Notes: generated by a model from the letters alone, not told the origin. A DNA stretch of 64,000 nt from Pezicula radicicola (GCA_003008705.1 PDUO01000006.1:1599576-1663575); one strand, 5' to 3'. Counted from the stretch's first letter, positions 47,256 to 58,666 are shown. Made by a program: numbers and translations.

Positions 47256-48829
47256 TCAAAGAGCCTTATGATAATATTGAGTGAAGTCATGTTGGAGTTC
47301 CATAACTTTCTGCAAGGTAATAGCAACTCTTAGTATAGATTCAGACGAGCAAGTGCATAGAGATTTCGCACTCACATTGTGTAAAATATTCATAGCTTCT
47401 GCATCATCATTCGAACTCGCCAACATTTGTAGGAATTTATCTTTTACCAAGGCCGTTTCCGTATCCTGCTCAGATGCACGTTGAAGATTCTCCGTGGAAA
47501 TGGGGTTCACAATTTCCTATTCAAAATCTCCTCTTAGCAAGTTGAATTCATAATGAAGGCTTCCTTACATCAAATTTCTTCATTCGAATCTCAGAATACT
47601 TGTCAAGAATGCTCTCGTCAGCCACACCTTTAATCACGCCAATAAGGGCATCGCTGAGATTTCCAGCATCAACAATGGCCCCAGTGAGCCCGAGGCCACC
47701 GAAGGGATTGCAGATATGAGCAGCGTCTCCTACAAGTAGGAACCTGCCTTCGCGGAACCGATTTGCAAGACGCTGGTGGATCTTGTATGGTGATATCGAG
47801 ACTAGTGTGTAGTCGTTGGCCTGCGGTGAACCGGTAATCTAGGCAGCGTCAGTTCAAGACATATTTATGAATGCTTCAGCCTCGCATAACATCAGACTAT
47901 AGAATAATACTGACCATTCTTGCAAACTTTGAGGGCTGCCGATCAAAGATCTCCTGTTCGGAGAGTCCTGTAACCTCTCCGTACGTGACTCGCCATAATC
48001 CATCCTTGGTGATCTTTGCGGCCATGTACCAATTTTCAGGTGTTATTATGAAATTCGAGTCTGTCCACCCAAGCTTTGTATCAAAGGGATAGTAGACATT
48101 TGTAGCAACAAGCTGCTTATTCCAAGTAATACCGTCAAAAGTCAGACCAAGATCTTTGCGGATTGTGCTGTTGGCCCCATCGGCGCCAATAATCCAACGA
48201 GCCTTGAGTATATTTGTGGTACCTATATTTTGAGATGATCAGTCTATGATTTCCTCGTGTGTTTTTTAAGGCAACGAATTCTACGTGCCATGGTGAATCA
48301 CATGAATCCATGCCTCCTGATCATTTTGCCCCGTCTTGACAACTTTATGGTTCCACAAGACCTTGACGTTTGGAAGCTTCAAAGCATGTGATAAGATAAT
48401 TTCTCCTAGCTTGCTTACTGGGAGACAGACCATGGGATAGGGATAATCGATTTCCGTTGTCGACATGGGCATATGGGCAATCTCTGTACCATCAGGCTTT
48501 CGCCATGAAACTATACCTGGATGAAATCCAAGCTTCTTAACATCTTCAAATACACCAGCCTTCTCGAGCTCAATGACTGCCGGTGAAGAATAATGCGTTG
48601 CTCGAGGCTTTTGGTCAAGTTCAGATGCCATCTCCAGAATTGTTACAGGAATGCCAGCGTTGCCCAACCGAAGCGCAATGAGGAGGCCACAAGGTCCGGC
48701 TCCGATAATGATAACCTCCTTGTCGAAGAAGAATGAGTCAGATACTTTTGGCGTCTCTAAAACTGGGAAGAATTTATCTGAGAACGACGGGAGTTCACTC
48801 ACATGTTGCAGCTGAGCATTGGGCTCCAT
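47256..48829 (-). CDS. p-hydroxybenzoate-hydroxylase-fold FAD monooxygenase
   Basis: Exons 48289-48829, 47915-48222, 47569-47838, 47376-47516 and 47256-47309 give 437 residues. FAD motif IIIGAGPCGLL (Gly43-Gly48), the middle motif IIGADGANST, and LVGDAAHICNPFGGLGLTGA are intact, so this is a group A flavin monooxygenase (PF01494) distinct from the neighbour at 43137. It lacks the long thioredoxin-like tail and ends LQHDFTQYYHKAL, as in several fungal polyketide-tailoring hydroxylases. Intron 1 is best explained as GC-AG (CATG|GCACGT...ATATAG): the nearby GT donor puts the downstream exon out of frame, whereas the GC donor restores HGTTNILKARWIIGADG. A one-mismatch palindrome, ATCCGAGGAA, lies at 49021-49030, about 195 bases upstream. 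Confidence 0.83.
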
Positions 48830-49206
48830 TGTCTCAACGTCTTTTCTCGGAAATAGCAGAGTTCTATGTGATTTTAGGATATCCTAGAAAACATAGGAAT
48901 GTGTATTCGAAAAAAAAAAACCTATCTGTTGGCGGGTGTGGTAGAACACCGGCCTATTTGAACTCAGGGGAAGTGGACTCCCCTCAGGGTATAAGGGGCA
49001 TTCCGCAGGATTTGTGGACGATCCGAGGAAAGTCACGAAATAGCCAATCAAAACGAGGTATTATTGGTGGCTATCAAAGGCTATATTCCATATAATCACA
49101 GTCATAGTCTAATGAATCATAATTCACCCAAGTAGTATTTTATTTAACCGCTAGATTCATGTTCATTTTTATAGAAGTATATTACCTTGGATTGATCCAA
49201 GTAATT

Positions 49207-50143
49207 CTACTTATAACACACAACAGTTCTGATCTCGATGCTTTCCCTAGGCTTGACCCCAACTCTCAACTCATCTTTAAATGCAGTATGGGGACATCGC
49301 TTTCCCAACTCGTCTGAATCATAGAGTTTGAAAACTAGTGCTTCTTCTGGCACCATATCACTAAAAAACCACCAGCGGTGATGCGGACGATACTCGAACA
49401 TGTCGGCGGCAGGTATTGGATTTGGCTCCCCGGGAGGTAAATTCTGAGGATCCGGCAAAGCGTCTACGTTGATCCTGTAATTTGGCTTGCACTCATCAGA
49501 TCCAACGCTCCTCATATCGCATATCCCCAAAGGATAGTCCTGAGGTGGTGGACTAAGCGCCCGCCAGACATTGATGCACTGAAATCTCTTGAATAAACTT
49601 CGATCCAAGCCTTTATTTTCCAGGAATTTGTCGATTAATGCTTCAGCAGTTAGCGTCGTATAATCGATATGCACTTCGGATCCAAATGGTTGCCATTGTG
49701 TGGTGGTTGCCACTCTACGAAGAGTGGGCTCAAAGACCATCACTTCATCAGCCCCAGTCATCTTCTTAATCAGATGCTCAGTCTCTAAGGTGTAGATGCC
49801 CTCGAGTTGAGATTTGTTGCTCCAGTCAGACACCTTACATCGAAGGCTTTGTCAACCACAAAATCCATCTGACAAGGGGATATGCTGGTTCCTATGCGAA
49901 ACTTACATTTGACTTGTCCTCAACGAGGCAAAACCCGCTTGTATCCAGGCTGAAATCAGACCTGGTCGGCCGCGCATCCTTCACAGTAACATCCTTCCAC
50001 TGGAATGAACAAGTATTGTATGCACCTCCGGGAGCGAGATATCGCCTGACGAGCTTCGATTCTGGGTCGAGATACTGAAGCTTCGTCTTGGCATCAAATG
50101 AGACTAGCGCATGCTGTGTAGTGATTGTTGTCATTGCCATCAT
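49207..50143 (-). CDS. AsaB-like hydroxylase/desaturase (CmcJ family)
   Basis: Exons 49907-50143 and 49207-49833 give 287 residues, the usual length. Conserved blocks of the fungal AsaB/GA4-desaturase-like family occur in order: LDTSGFCLVED, MTGADEVMVFEPTLRRV, VHIDYTTLTAEAL, FQCINVWRALSPPPQDYPLG, ICDMRSV, HRWWFFSDMVPEEALVFKLY, DS, PHTAFKD and ESIEIRTVVCYK. His and Asp in HID and a later His fit a non-heme iron or related oxygenase site, but the chemistry is known for few members. It is transcribed away from the SDR reductase at 50570 across a 426-base divergent promoter that has two one-mismatch palindromes (50330-50339 and 50381-50390). Confidence 0.87.
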
Positions 50144-50569
50144 GAATGTTGGAAGGATTTGGGCTAACGCTGTAGCAAAGTCGTGCGGAATACTACGAGG
50201 GTGGTAAAGAGTGGATTGACCGACAAGGATGCACTTGGCGTTCCAATAATGGCTTTTGGGCGAAGAATCAATTGAAAGTAAGTATTATTTGGTTGTGATC
50301 CGCGGTCGCTATTCTCACCTGCTGCGTACATCCACGGAACTGAAGACTGTCTGTTCTTCGCTTCGGGGAGCTGTTATTGCTCCCGTGGAACTCCTTCCCC
50401 GACAACCTTCTCTCAGCCTTGATTGCCCCAGGCACCATGATCCGAGGTGGGGTTTGTACACGAGTAACTGAGTGACGATACTGACTTTGACCTTGACGTT
50501 CGTCTTACTTATCAAACACGTCTAGAGATCTTTGAATTTGCGTCACGAGACTATCACACAAAGGCTATA
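50144..50569. promoter_or_regulatory. Divergent promoter, AsaB-like / SDR reductase
   Basis: Contains ATCCACGGAA (50330-50339) and TCCCGTGGAA (50381-50390), each one base from TTCCNNGGAA, and the word GGTGGGGTTTG near 50445, which also occurs in the promoter at 43027. A shared control region is inferred. Confidence 0.5.
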
Positions 50570-51934
50570 ATGTTGGAGCAGAATACTAGTGGTCTGATTC
50601 TGGTGATTACTCACGGCATCCCAAGATTTCGAGGCCGTGGCTGATAGCGGCCGAGTTTAGGTGACGGGTGTATCTGGATTTCTTGGAGGTGATTTGCGGA
50701 GATTGGATTTGAAATTACCCTAGCCCACAAAAGCCGAAGAAATTGGTGGACTAATTCAAATCGCTTCAGCTCACATTCTCGATCAACTTCTGGGTCGCGG
50801 TTTCACTGTCAGAGGCACGGTGCGCTCCCAAGAAAAACTAGAAGGCGTCCGGTCAAGATATCCTGAGCAGGACAGGTTGCAATTGGTAATAGTGAAGGAT
50901 ATTGCATCAGCGGTGGCGCTTAACGGCATTTTAGCAGATGCCCGAGCTGTGATTCATGGTAAGTTGATCAGACACATTCTCATAAGACTGATAGTAATCT
51001 GGCTGTCACTGCTGAAATGAGTAGTTGCCAGCCCATTCTTTACTACTCCGAAAGATAACGAAAGGGATCTTCTTCGTCCAGCTGTAGACGGCACTTTGAA
51101 CGTATTGTATGCTGCCGCCGGTATCGCTTCAATTCGCAGGGTCGTGATCACTTCCACGATGGCGACGATGTCATATATTGGCTCCGGCCCTCTGCCCGGA
51201 AAAGTTTACACTGTGAGTCTCTCGGTTGTAACTTGCCATTCATAATTTCACTCACGCATTACTGAAAAGGAGTCTGACTGGAACCCTGTGAAATGGGATA
51301 ATGCCATCAATAGCACTGATGGACACTTTGTCTACTGCGCCAGTAAGACCTTTGCGGAACAGGCCGCCTGGAATTTCATGGAGATGAGAAAACCGGCTTT
51401 TGATTTGATTTCGATCAATCCTGCCTGGCTTATCGGACCTTTTCTACACAGTGTTGACAGATTTTCGGCCTTGGGTGAAAGCCTAGGAGAATGCTATCGC
51501 AACCTTGTGAGGAAAGAAGACACCTTACCCCGAACGATAGTCCAATATTGGGTAGATGTTAGAGACGCTGCAAAAGCCCATGTCCTTATATTGGAGGATT
51601 CAGAGGCCAATGGGCGCTATCTCGTTGTCAATCGAGATAAATTTGACTGGAAAAAGGTCAGTATTGAACTTCCGTTGAGAAATGCGAGCACAGGAGATTG
51701 GCGTAAAGCCGCTAACACATTAAACTGAAATAGGCTTTCAACGCAATAAGAGATCGTTTTCCAGACAAAGTCTTCCCCAAAGGTGATGAGGACTACTATA
51801 TCGAATCAAGACCCGAAATTAATCCCACAAAGGCAGAGATACAGTTTGGCTTTGGGTGGATTCCTTTAGCAGAGTCGTTCGGAGATATGTATGCTCAATT
51901 TTACGAGTTGCAAAGGAGTGGGCTTCCTGAATAG
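50570..51934 (+). CDS. Extended-SDR reductase (dihydroflavonol-reductase/epimerase type)
   Basis: Six exons (50570-50602, 50661-50688, 50770-50958, 51025-51212, 51270-51656, 51734-51934) give 341 residues. Splicing two tiny first exons (33 and 28 bases) builds ILVTGVSGFLGAHILDQLL, the NAD(P)-binding motif. TSTMATMS and YCASKTFAEQ carry the Ser and Tyr-x3-Lys of the active site. The C-terminus (EIQFGFGWIPLAESFGDMYA) is typical of fungal NAD-dependent epimerase/dehydratase-like ketone and aldehyde reductases. The first two donors are both the weak GTGATT, but no other splice gives the Rossmann motif with a start codon. It diverges from the AsaB-like gene and is convergent with SnoaL-like gene 2. 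Confidence 0.86.
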
Positions 51935-52148
51935 AACTAAAAGCCACTATATGAAATCACTGTGCTTTACGTTTGCTCAATTTTTCAAAAGTGCACATTT
52001 TGGAATTTGATATGGGCGAGTGATGTGTGCTGAACCCCATTATTTGCGGCTCGCTTCCTCCATAACTCCTACTACATATCCATCTTTCCCACTTTACCTC
52101 TATACCTCAACAGTCCCAAGAAATGCAGACGAAATCTTCCCACTACCA

Positions 52149-52907
52149 TCAGCCACAATATGCGTCCACCGGGTCAAATGTTTCGTAAGGCTTGGGTGGT
52201 TCTGGCCATAGACGAGGTTCGCGGGTGATTCGATAGGGATCGTACAGTTTGGTTGTTGCTCTGTCGGGAACGCTTTCGTGTCCAGGAATGCCTTTCTGAG
52301 TTCCTGGTTTTGGCACAGAGGGAAGAGTTTGAGAGATTGCAACCCAGTCGCCATTGCAGGGTGTGAAAAAGAAAGGGTTTTTCAACAAATGCCAGATCTT
52401 CCACTGTCCATCCTCTTTGACAAAGTCGACAGCCAATCTCCACCACAGCCATGAGCCCTGTGGCTTAGGATCGTGTTCGTGGGTCTTTCCAATTGCTTGA
52501 ATAGAAGTCCAGATGCCTTTAGCTGTCTTACCATCGCCAGCTATCTCAATTACAGGAGTTCCCACAACTTCTGACTCGAACATCCCGGCATGGTCGCTTC
52601 CAAATATGACATCGGGAAAGAGTCGGCGCATGCCGATGGCATGCGACTTCTCGAAGGCTTTCTCGATGTCGACCATGCATCGTCGAGCTCCGTCGTACCC
52701 TTCATACACCCCGCGTCCGCCAATCTCCATAGTGACACCATCAGTCTTTTTCGCAACAAATTCTAGGCGCTCCTCGTAAAGCCCTGCTTCCATGAGATAC
52801 GCCATTCGATTGATCATGTTCTGTATTTTGAACACGGCATCTTGTCGTTCAATTTGAAGCGTCAATCTGGCGATCGTGTTCTCCATTGTTTGGTCAGCCA
52901 TGATCAA
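52149..52907 (-). CDS. SnoaL-like protein 2
   Basis: A single exon of 252 residues, a paralog of the protein at 33731-34510. Shared blocks in order: KIQNMINRMAYLMEAGLYEE, GRGVYEGYDGARRCMVDIEK, FPDV, DGKTAKGIWTS, AVDFVKEDGQWKIWHLLKNP and the tail YRITREPRLWPEPPKPYETF, ending DAYCG. The core fold is the NTF2/SnoaL cone. An alternative ATG two codons in (MADQTMEN) is equally possible. An exact cluster palindrome lies 141-150 bases upstream. The two copies differ enough to suggest an old duplication with separate roles. Confidence 0.82.
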   Translation of the reverse strand: MIMADQTMENTIARLTLQIERQDAVFKIQNMINRMAYLMEAGLYEERLEFVAKKTDGVTMEIGGRGVYEGYDGARRCMVDIEKAFEKSHAIGMRRLFPDVIFGSDHAGMFESEVVGTPVIEIAGDGKTAKGIWTSIQAIGKTHEHDPKPQGSWLWWRLAVDFVKEDGQWKIWHLLKNPFFFTPCNGDWVAISQTLPSVPKPGTQKGIPGHESVPDRATTKLYDPYRITREPRLWPEPPKPYETFDPVDAYCG

Positions 52908-53047
52908 ATTTCGAATATTGTTCCTGATATGTATGATAAGAGATGGCAGAACAGTGTTCGTATTATATCTCTGAAATTATGGCTCAACGTGGCGACTGTT
53001 GACGCGTGTTTCAGGGAGCTAGTTATCGTTTCCTGTTTAACGTGGCG

Positions 53048-53057
53048 TTCCACGGAA
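53048..53057. promoter_or_regulatory. Cluster palindrome TTCCACGGAA
   Basis: Exact match 141-150 bases upstream of the start of SnoaL-like gene 2, between it and the 3' end of the MDR gene. Confidence 0.55.
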
Positions 53058-53224
53058 AGGTACCATACACGAAGACTGACCGCCATCACCATTGCAAAAA
53101 TCACACCTTTAGGGTTCTTTCATTACTCGTATATTATACGATATTATATGCAGTCACTGAGAAATCAAATAAGAAAATGGCAGTTTTAATAGCTTAAGTA
53201 GTGGTATTGGGGAGGCGGCAGCCT

Positions 53225-54801
53225 CTAATCTAAAATACAAACAACCTTGCCGCAGGTCTATATTCAGCAAGAGATTAGTCGGTGTTGAACGAGGCTGTCT
53301 TAGAACTTCTAGATAAGTTACTTACAACTCCACTTTCGCAGTACTTATGTGCTTCGACAATATCCTTAAATCCAAACACTTTATCCACTACCGGATTGAT
53401 TCTACTCTCAAGAACGTCCTTGATGATATTGGAAAGCGGCAACAAATGCTCTTCGACCTATCCACGAAAAGTTCAATAAATATTTGTGGATGTATAAATC
53501 AAGAAACTTGAACAGGAAGGCGAATGTCAAGACTTACTGAGCTGCTATACCCTGTGAGGAACACCCCTGGTGGCTTTCATACAGAAATCAGCCATATTCT
53601 GTAACATATTCTAATTCAAAGCACTTACAATACCCATGGGACTAAATGGTTCCATGAAATGATAGGCACCTGCGAGCATCCCCGCCATACAAACTATGGC
53701 ACCATTCCTACGGTCCGCACATAGGAGAGATATAGGAATACTAGCGGCTCCAATGAGATCCACAATTGCGGTAAAGCCTGATAGCTGCCCGCCCTCTCTT
53801 CTGATCTTATCAGAAAGTTCTTCGACTGTAGAAGATAGTGTTGGCTCCTTCGGAAGTACTATAACAGTATCAAACCCTCCAGCTTGCATTTTGCTGACTT
53901 TGGCTTTGCTTCTGGTAGTACCAACTATCTTTTTCAGCCCGCAGACATTTTTAGCTATCAATGCAATAGCCATGCCAATCGCTGACGAGCCGCCATGTAC
54001 CAGAAGAGTGTCTGTAGTGTGGATTTTCAACGACTTAATAAGAACGCCATGTGCAACTAGGAATGCGCCGGGTATCGCTGCGAGGAGCCCATATGATGGC
54101 GAAGGTTGAGCAGGAGATGAATCTGAGATCAGGGGCATCGATAATCTAGCGACCTCTAACAGGGGTGCGGACAAGCAAATGGGAGGAAGAGCCACATATT
54201 CTGTACTTACGGAGTAGAAAAGTTATAATATTAGCATCTCGGAGCATGAAACAAATAGGCAAAAGTTTGGGGCAGAACGTACCGGCATAACAGCCATCAA
54301 ACATGCGGCCCATACCCCCCATAAGGGCAATGACCACATCACCAGCTCTGTACTTTGCACCGTGACGGCCAATCCGTGTCTCAGCTCTGTCTTCAGGCCT
54401 TTCCAATTCTGGGGAGACGGCTTTAACTACACCAATACATTCTGAACCAATAATTTGAGGTGGGGTTATGACCGGGCCAGCTGTAAAGCCACGACGAGCC
54501 ATGAGATCGGCAGAACTGATTGCTAGGTAGCATATGAGTAAGCATATGAGCAATTAAGAAAATATGATAAAATATGCTGCAAAAAGAGAGAATGAAATGT
54601 CTAGGAAGACGTAGGAAGCTTCCGGCTAAGGGCGACCAGTCCTGCAGGCTTATCTTGAGAGGATGAAGGGTTGCGGTACTCACCTATTGCTTTAACCTTG
54701 ATTAATACTTCATGACCCTTCGCTATTTGAGGCTCCGGATAGTCATCTGTAATACTCAAAACTGTGGGATCACCCTGGTTAGTAAGTATGGCTGCTTTCA
54801 T
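53225..54801 (-). CDS. MDR-family zinc-free alcohol dehydrogenase/quinone reductase
   Basis: Exons 54684-54801, 54283-54522, 53629-54200, 53538-53573, 53326-53457 and 53225-53257 give 376 residues. The GroES-like half contains GPVITPPQIIGSECIGVVKA and the cofactor half LLVHGGSSAIGMAIALIAK, an NADPH-type Rossmann motif. The zinc ligands of classical alcohol dehydrogenases are absent, so it belongs with quinone-oxidoreductase or enoyl-reductase-like MDR enzymes. The C-terminus VVDKVFGFKDIVEAHKYCES is followed by CGKVVCILD in the last exon. Two very short exons (36 and 33 bases) and a 161-bp first intron make the ends less certain. It shares a 609-base divergent promoter with MFS transporter 2. 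Confidence 0.83.
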
Positions 54802-55186
54802 AATGAATTCGGTTTGTGCAAGAAATTGGTTTGCGAAAATTAAACTCCTAACGATGTGAACGTAAATAGGTTTCCTTTCTACACAGAGTCTTGAATCCCA
54901 AATGTCCATGGAGAGAAGGATAGGATCCACTGTTAGGAGGTCTCCGCACCAGGTTTCTCGGCTGGGCGTTCCTCCACGGGAAGCGTGTTGAATCTGGGGT
55001 AGTTACGAGTATGAGACAAAGCTGAATTCCAACGCCGACACTTGTGTCCGCTCCAAGGCACGAATCATCATCCATTCTTCAATTTGAAATTGGGGAATTG
55101 ATTTCACAGCTATCGTCCCAGCTCCTTGCCCATTCGAGTAATAACGGTACTCTACTCAATTTAACGGTCAACCACCAATCCAGTCG

Positions 55187-55196
55187 TTCCGGGGAA
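55187..55196. promoter_or_regulatory. Cluster palindrome TTCCGGGGAA
   Basis: Exact match in the divergent promoter between the MDR gene and MFS transporter 2, 215-224 bases before the transporter start. The core TCCATGGA also occurs near 54904, and a looser TCCACGGGAA near 54973-54982, on the MDR side. Confidence 0.55.
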
Positions 55197-55410
55197 GCGA
55201 CATTTTCGAACTTCGCCCTGATTGAAGAATAATTCATACCTTCCTGGTATTGATAGACAATATCCTGTAGCTCTCCAATCTTGATTTTGTCCCGTCACGA
55301 TATACCATAGAGCAATCCTCCGACCAACACTTTCGTCATCAGGATCGTGTAAACCCTTTGTCCCAGAAGTTCCCCCAATCTACAGCTTCTGTTGCACCCC
55401 ACATATAGCC

Positions 55411-56884
55411 ATGTCTTCCAACATCGACAGATCAGACAGTTATCCAAAGCAGACGGAGACTTCGCACCTCGAGGAAGTGCCTACAAAGGATCTGGACCTC
55501 CATAATACTCGTGATACCCAAATCTCCGATTTCCCCGAAGGTGGCACTCGTGCATGGATGGCTGTAGCAGGTGCCTTTTTATGCTTGTTTGTTGGTGGAG
55601 TGGTCCGTCTTCCTAAATAAATCCTTCAAAATAAATCGAGCTAATGGAAGCTTCTTGCATTAGGAATATAGTTTTGGTGTTTTCATTACGTACTACTCTA
55701 CTCACTTCCTGAAGGACGAAACGGTTTCGAACATTTCATGGATCGGGTCTGTAGCAGCCTTCATTCATTCTACAGTCGGTCTTCTTGTTGGAAAATTATA
55801 TGATGATGGCTGGTTTCGGCACCTCATCTTTTTCGGCTCTGTCTTGCACGTCTTCTCCTTTATGATGCTGTCCTTGTGCACCAAGTTCTGGCAAGTTTGG
55901 CTTGCCCAGGGCCTAGGTATGGGCCTTGCGACAGGAATCTTATATCAACCTGCACTGGCTATCGTGAGTCAATACTTTGAACGCCGCCGATCATTCGCCA
56001 TGGGCCTGGTTATGATGGGAGCCTCCACTGGTGGTGTCCTCTTTCCCATTATTATGAACAACACTATCGACCGCCTTGGGTTCGCATGGGGTGTCAGGGT
56101 GGGCGCTTTTATCATGCTAGCTGTTCTTGTGGTTGCCAACCTCATCATTGCTCCCCGCATAGTTTCACGAAGCCTTTCTGGCAGATCGCGCGTTAACGAG
56201 GAGGTTATCAAGCAAGGCATACGGGAAAATGAAGAGCCGGGAAATCTTTACAAGATTAACTACCGGCATTTCTTTGATTCAACATTCACTACTACTACGG
56301 GTGGTTGTTTTCTAATCCAGATGGGTACTGGATTTCCCTATGCATACATCACCTCCTACGCCACGCTGGTTGGTAATATCTCTCCAAATCTGCAGTTTTA
56401 CCTGTTACCTATTACTTTTGCGGGTTCCGCAATTGGAGCACCTATCATGGCACTTTTTGGCGACAGATTTGGGGTATTTAACGTCGTCGTACTCTCGACG
56501 TTCATTAGTGCCGGTCTTCAAGCAAGTATATATGCCGCGACAACCGACTCTTCAGCAGTAGCCATATCGTTCTTCTATGGCTTCACAGCGGCCGGTTTTC
56601 AGGCAATGGTTGGACCTATTTACGCTAGATTATCTATCACCGTGCTTGAGATCGGGCACCGAATGGGATTTGGTTTTTTTATCATTGGGATTGCCACTCT
56701 TATTTCATCACCTATCCAAGGCGCCTTATTAGGCAGTAGTCCGTTAACTTACAAATGGTGGAAGCCTCTCGTCTTCTCCGTTTTATCTCTTTTTCTTGGA
56801 AGTTGTCTGCTCATTGTTTCACGTCACTTGATTAAGAAGCGCTTGGGGACATGCGAGAAGTTTGTGGGATTTACAAGGGCGTAG
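55411..56884 (+). CDS. Monocarboxylate-type MFS transporter 2
   Basis: Exons 55411-55602 and 55664-56884 give 470 residues. It is a paralog of transporter 1 (35238-37332): FPEGGTRAWMAVAGAF, FGVFITYYS, GKLYDDGWFR, ATGILYQPALAIVSQYFERR, GVFNVVVLSTFISAG, EIGHRMGFGFFIIG, with twelve hydrophobic segments. It keeps only the intron that corresponds to intron 2 of transporter 1, where twelve are present. The family moves monocarboxylates or, in fungal clusters, unknown metabolites across the plasma membrane. Having two copies in one cluster suggests uptake and export, or two substrates; this is inference. Confidence 0.9.
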
Positions 56885-57237
56885 TGAAGATTGGTCAGGG
56901 AACTTGTTTGTTTTATGTATCCGTGAGATGATTCTTGGCGTATGGAAGTTTGTGAACTTATTATGTACCACTTCTCTTTTCTTTGCCATATGTACTATGA
57001 TTCATACATCTATTCTCTGTTGTCGAATGTACTCCATCATCTCTGAAAGTCTTTTCTTGTAAAATTCATACCGAATATTGCCGATCTACATTACCAATTG
57101 CTAATTATAGCAATATGTTCTTGACGCGTAGAGGTTTTAGTGCTTAATGGTCTGGCGGAAAGATCAGTGTTATGATGAAGTATTGTTTCTAAATAATTCA
57201 GAGTTTCTTTGCATAGCACACCTCTACTCCTAGAGAA

Positions 57238-58292
57238 CTACACTTGTCCTTTTACAAGTCTAATACAATCGTCTCGACTGAGTTCCTTCACTTTCACCAA
57301 CCCATTTTGTTCTCTCTCACTAAAGTCACAGCCAAAGCTTTCGCCGTAGATTGCTACAAGAAGAAGATCCGATATTCCACTGAAATCCTTCCTACCTAAC
57401 TTCTCTAAACCTTGCTTCTCCAAATCCGCCGTATTTACGTGTACTCGCTGCCACTTAGTTCCTGTCAAGTCTTCGAAGATATTCAAAAGCTGAAGTTGTG
57501 AGATTCTGAGTGATTGAACGTAAATTGGCTTGTTGCGAGTCACCGCCGGATTTTCTAGCACTCCAACTACAGCCTTCCCGATGTCAGCAAGAAGCGTGGT
57601 CGAGAAGGGTCTAACTCCTGCGTCGTAGAGGACTGCTTTCTTCTCCTTCGGATAAAACCCAAGCAGCCCTCGCGCTAGACCTAGCAAAAATGTATCAAAA
57701 ATCGCATATCGACAAAGCAGACAATTCATAGTCCATTCATGGTATGTAAATGAACTGGAAGGGACATTGGTACATACCCCAATCTAGGAATGGACCACCC
57801 AAAATGGCCGTCCACTCAATCTGATCTTTATCAGCTGCCTCTTGCAGATGCTTTTGAACGGCAACTTTTCTTGCGTACGCAGGCAATTTGCAGGATAACT
57901 TGTTGAAGGTGTCGGCTCCAAATTCAGAAGGTATAAATCTTTTAACGCCAACTTTTATAGCTGCATTAATGATAGTGATCTGCAGTGGCACAGCAGCACT
58001 TCCAATAGCACATACAACAGCATCGATTCCTTTCAGTCCAGCAGTAATGGAATCTATAGACTCATAATCAACTGGAATAACTTTGAGCCGAGAACCATTC
58101 GGATATTTGGTCGATGTAGAACCTTTCCGTGTAAGCACCGTCAAATTGAGAGAAGTTTCACGGAGGGCCGAAAAGATAGGGGAACCAAGGGTACCAGTTG
58201 CCTACACCATCTCGTTAACTGTGAAAAGGAATAAAGGTGGAAATCAATGGTGGTCTTACCCCAACTAGAGCAATTTCCTGATAAGATGACAT
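57238..58292 (-). CDS. NmrA/isoflavone-reductase-like NAD(P)H reductase
   Basis: Exons 58260-58292, 57778-58201 and 57238-57680 give 299 residues, normal for the family. Splicing exon 1 to exon 2 forms ALVGATGTLGSP, the NAD(P)-binding motif split by an intron as in many fungal NmrA genes. VKRFIPSEFGAD and the conserved Lys in YARKVAVQKHLQEA fit the phenylcoumaran benzylic ether/isoflavone reductase branch, and GGPFLDWG joins to LARGLLGFYPKEKKAVLYD across intron 2. It probably reduces an aromatic or quinone-methide-like intermediate. It diverges from the small gene at 58820 across 527 bases with two exact cluster palindromes. Confidence 0.86.
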
Positions 58293-58461
58293 ATTGGGAA
58301 GAATTGGGTTACTGATTTCAATAGAGGTTGTTCTGAGCCGATGGTTCACGAAAGTTGTTAATTTGGATACTGATACCGAGCACTCAGTCGACCTTGCGCA
58401 ATCATTTAGCCTCTTTGTAGTCTTTTCCGGTATTGTTGCGGATTTGGAGAAGTCTTCCGGG

Positions 58462-58471
58462 TTCCGTGGAA
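58462..58471. promoter_or_regulatory. Cluster palindrome TTCCGTGGAA
   Basis: Exact match in the divergent promoter of the NmrA-type reductase (170-179 bases from its start) and small protein 1. Confidence 0.55.
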
Positions 58472-58656
58472 GATGGAACCGACCAGTAGAAACTGAACAA
58501 TGGCGGAACATGATGCTCGGAAGACTTCACCTTAGCCACGGTGGTACAAATCTCTGTGTGCAATTATTTTCTCTTCTATTCCTGTCCCTGTCAGCCTGGG
58601 AAACATTTGGTTGCGACCATCTCCAAGGCGTTGGAGGTCTGCCAATGTAATTGTGC

Positions 58657-58666
58657 TTCCACGGAA
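58657..58666. promoter_or_regulatory. Cluster palindrome TTCCACGGAA
   Basis: Exact match 154-163 bases upstream of small protein 1, in the same divergent promoter as the site at 58462. Confidence 0.55.
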
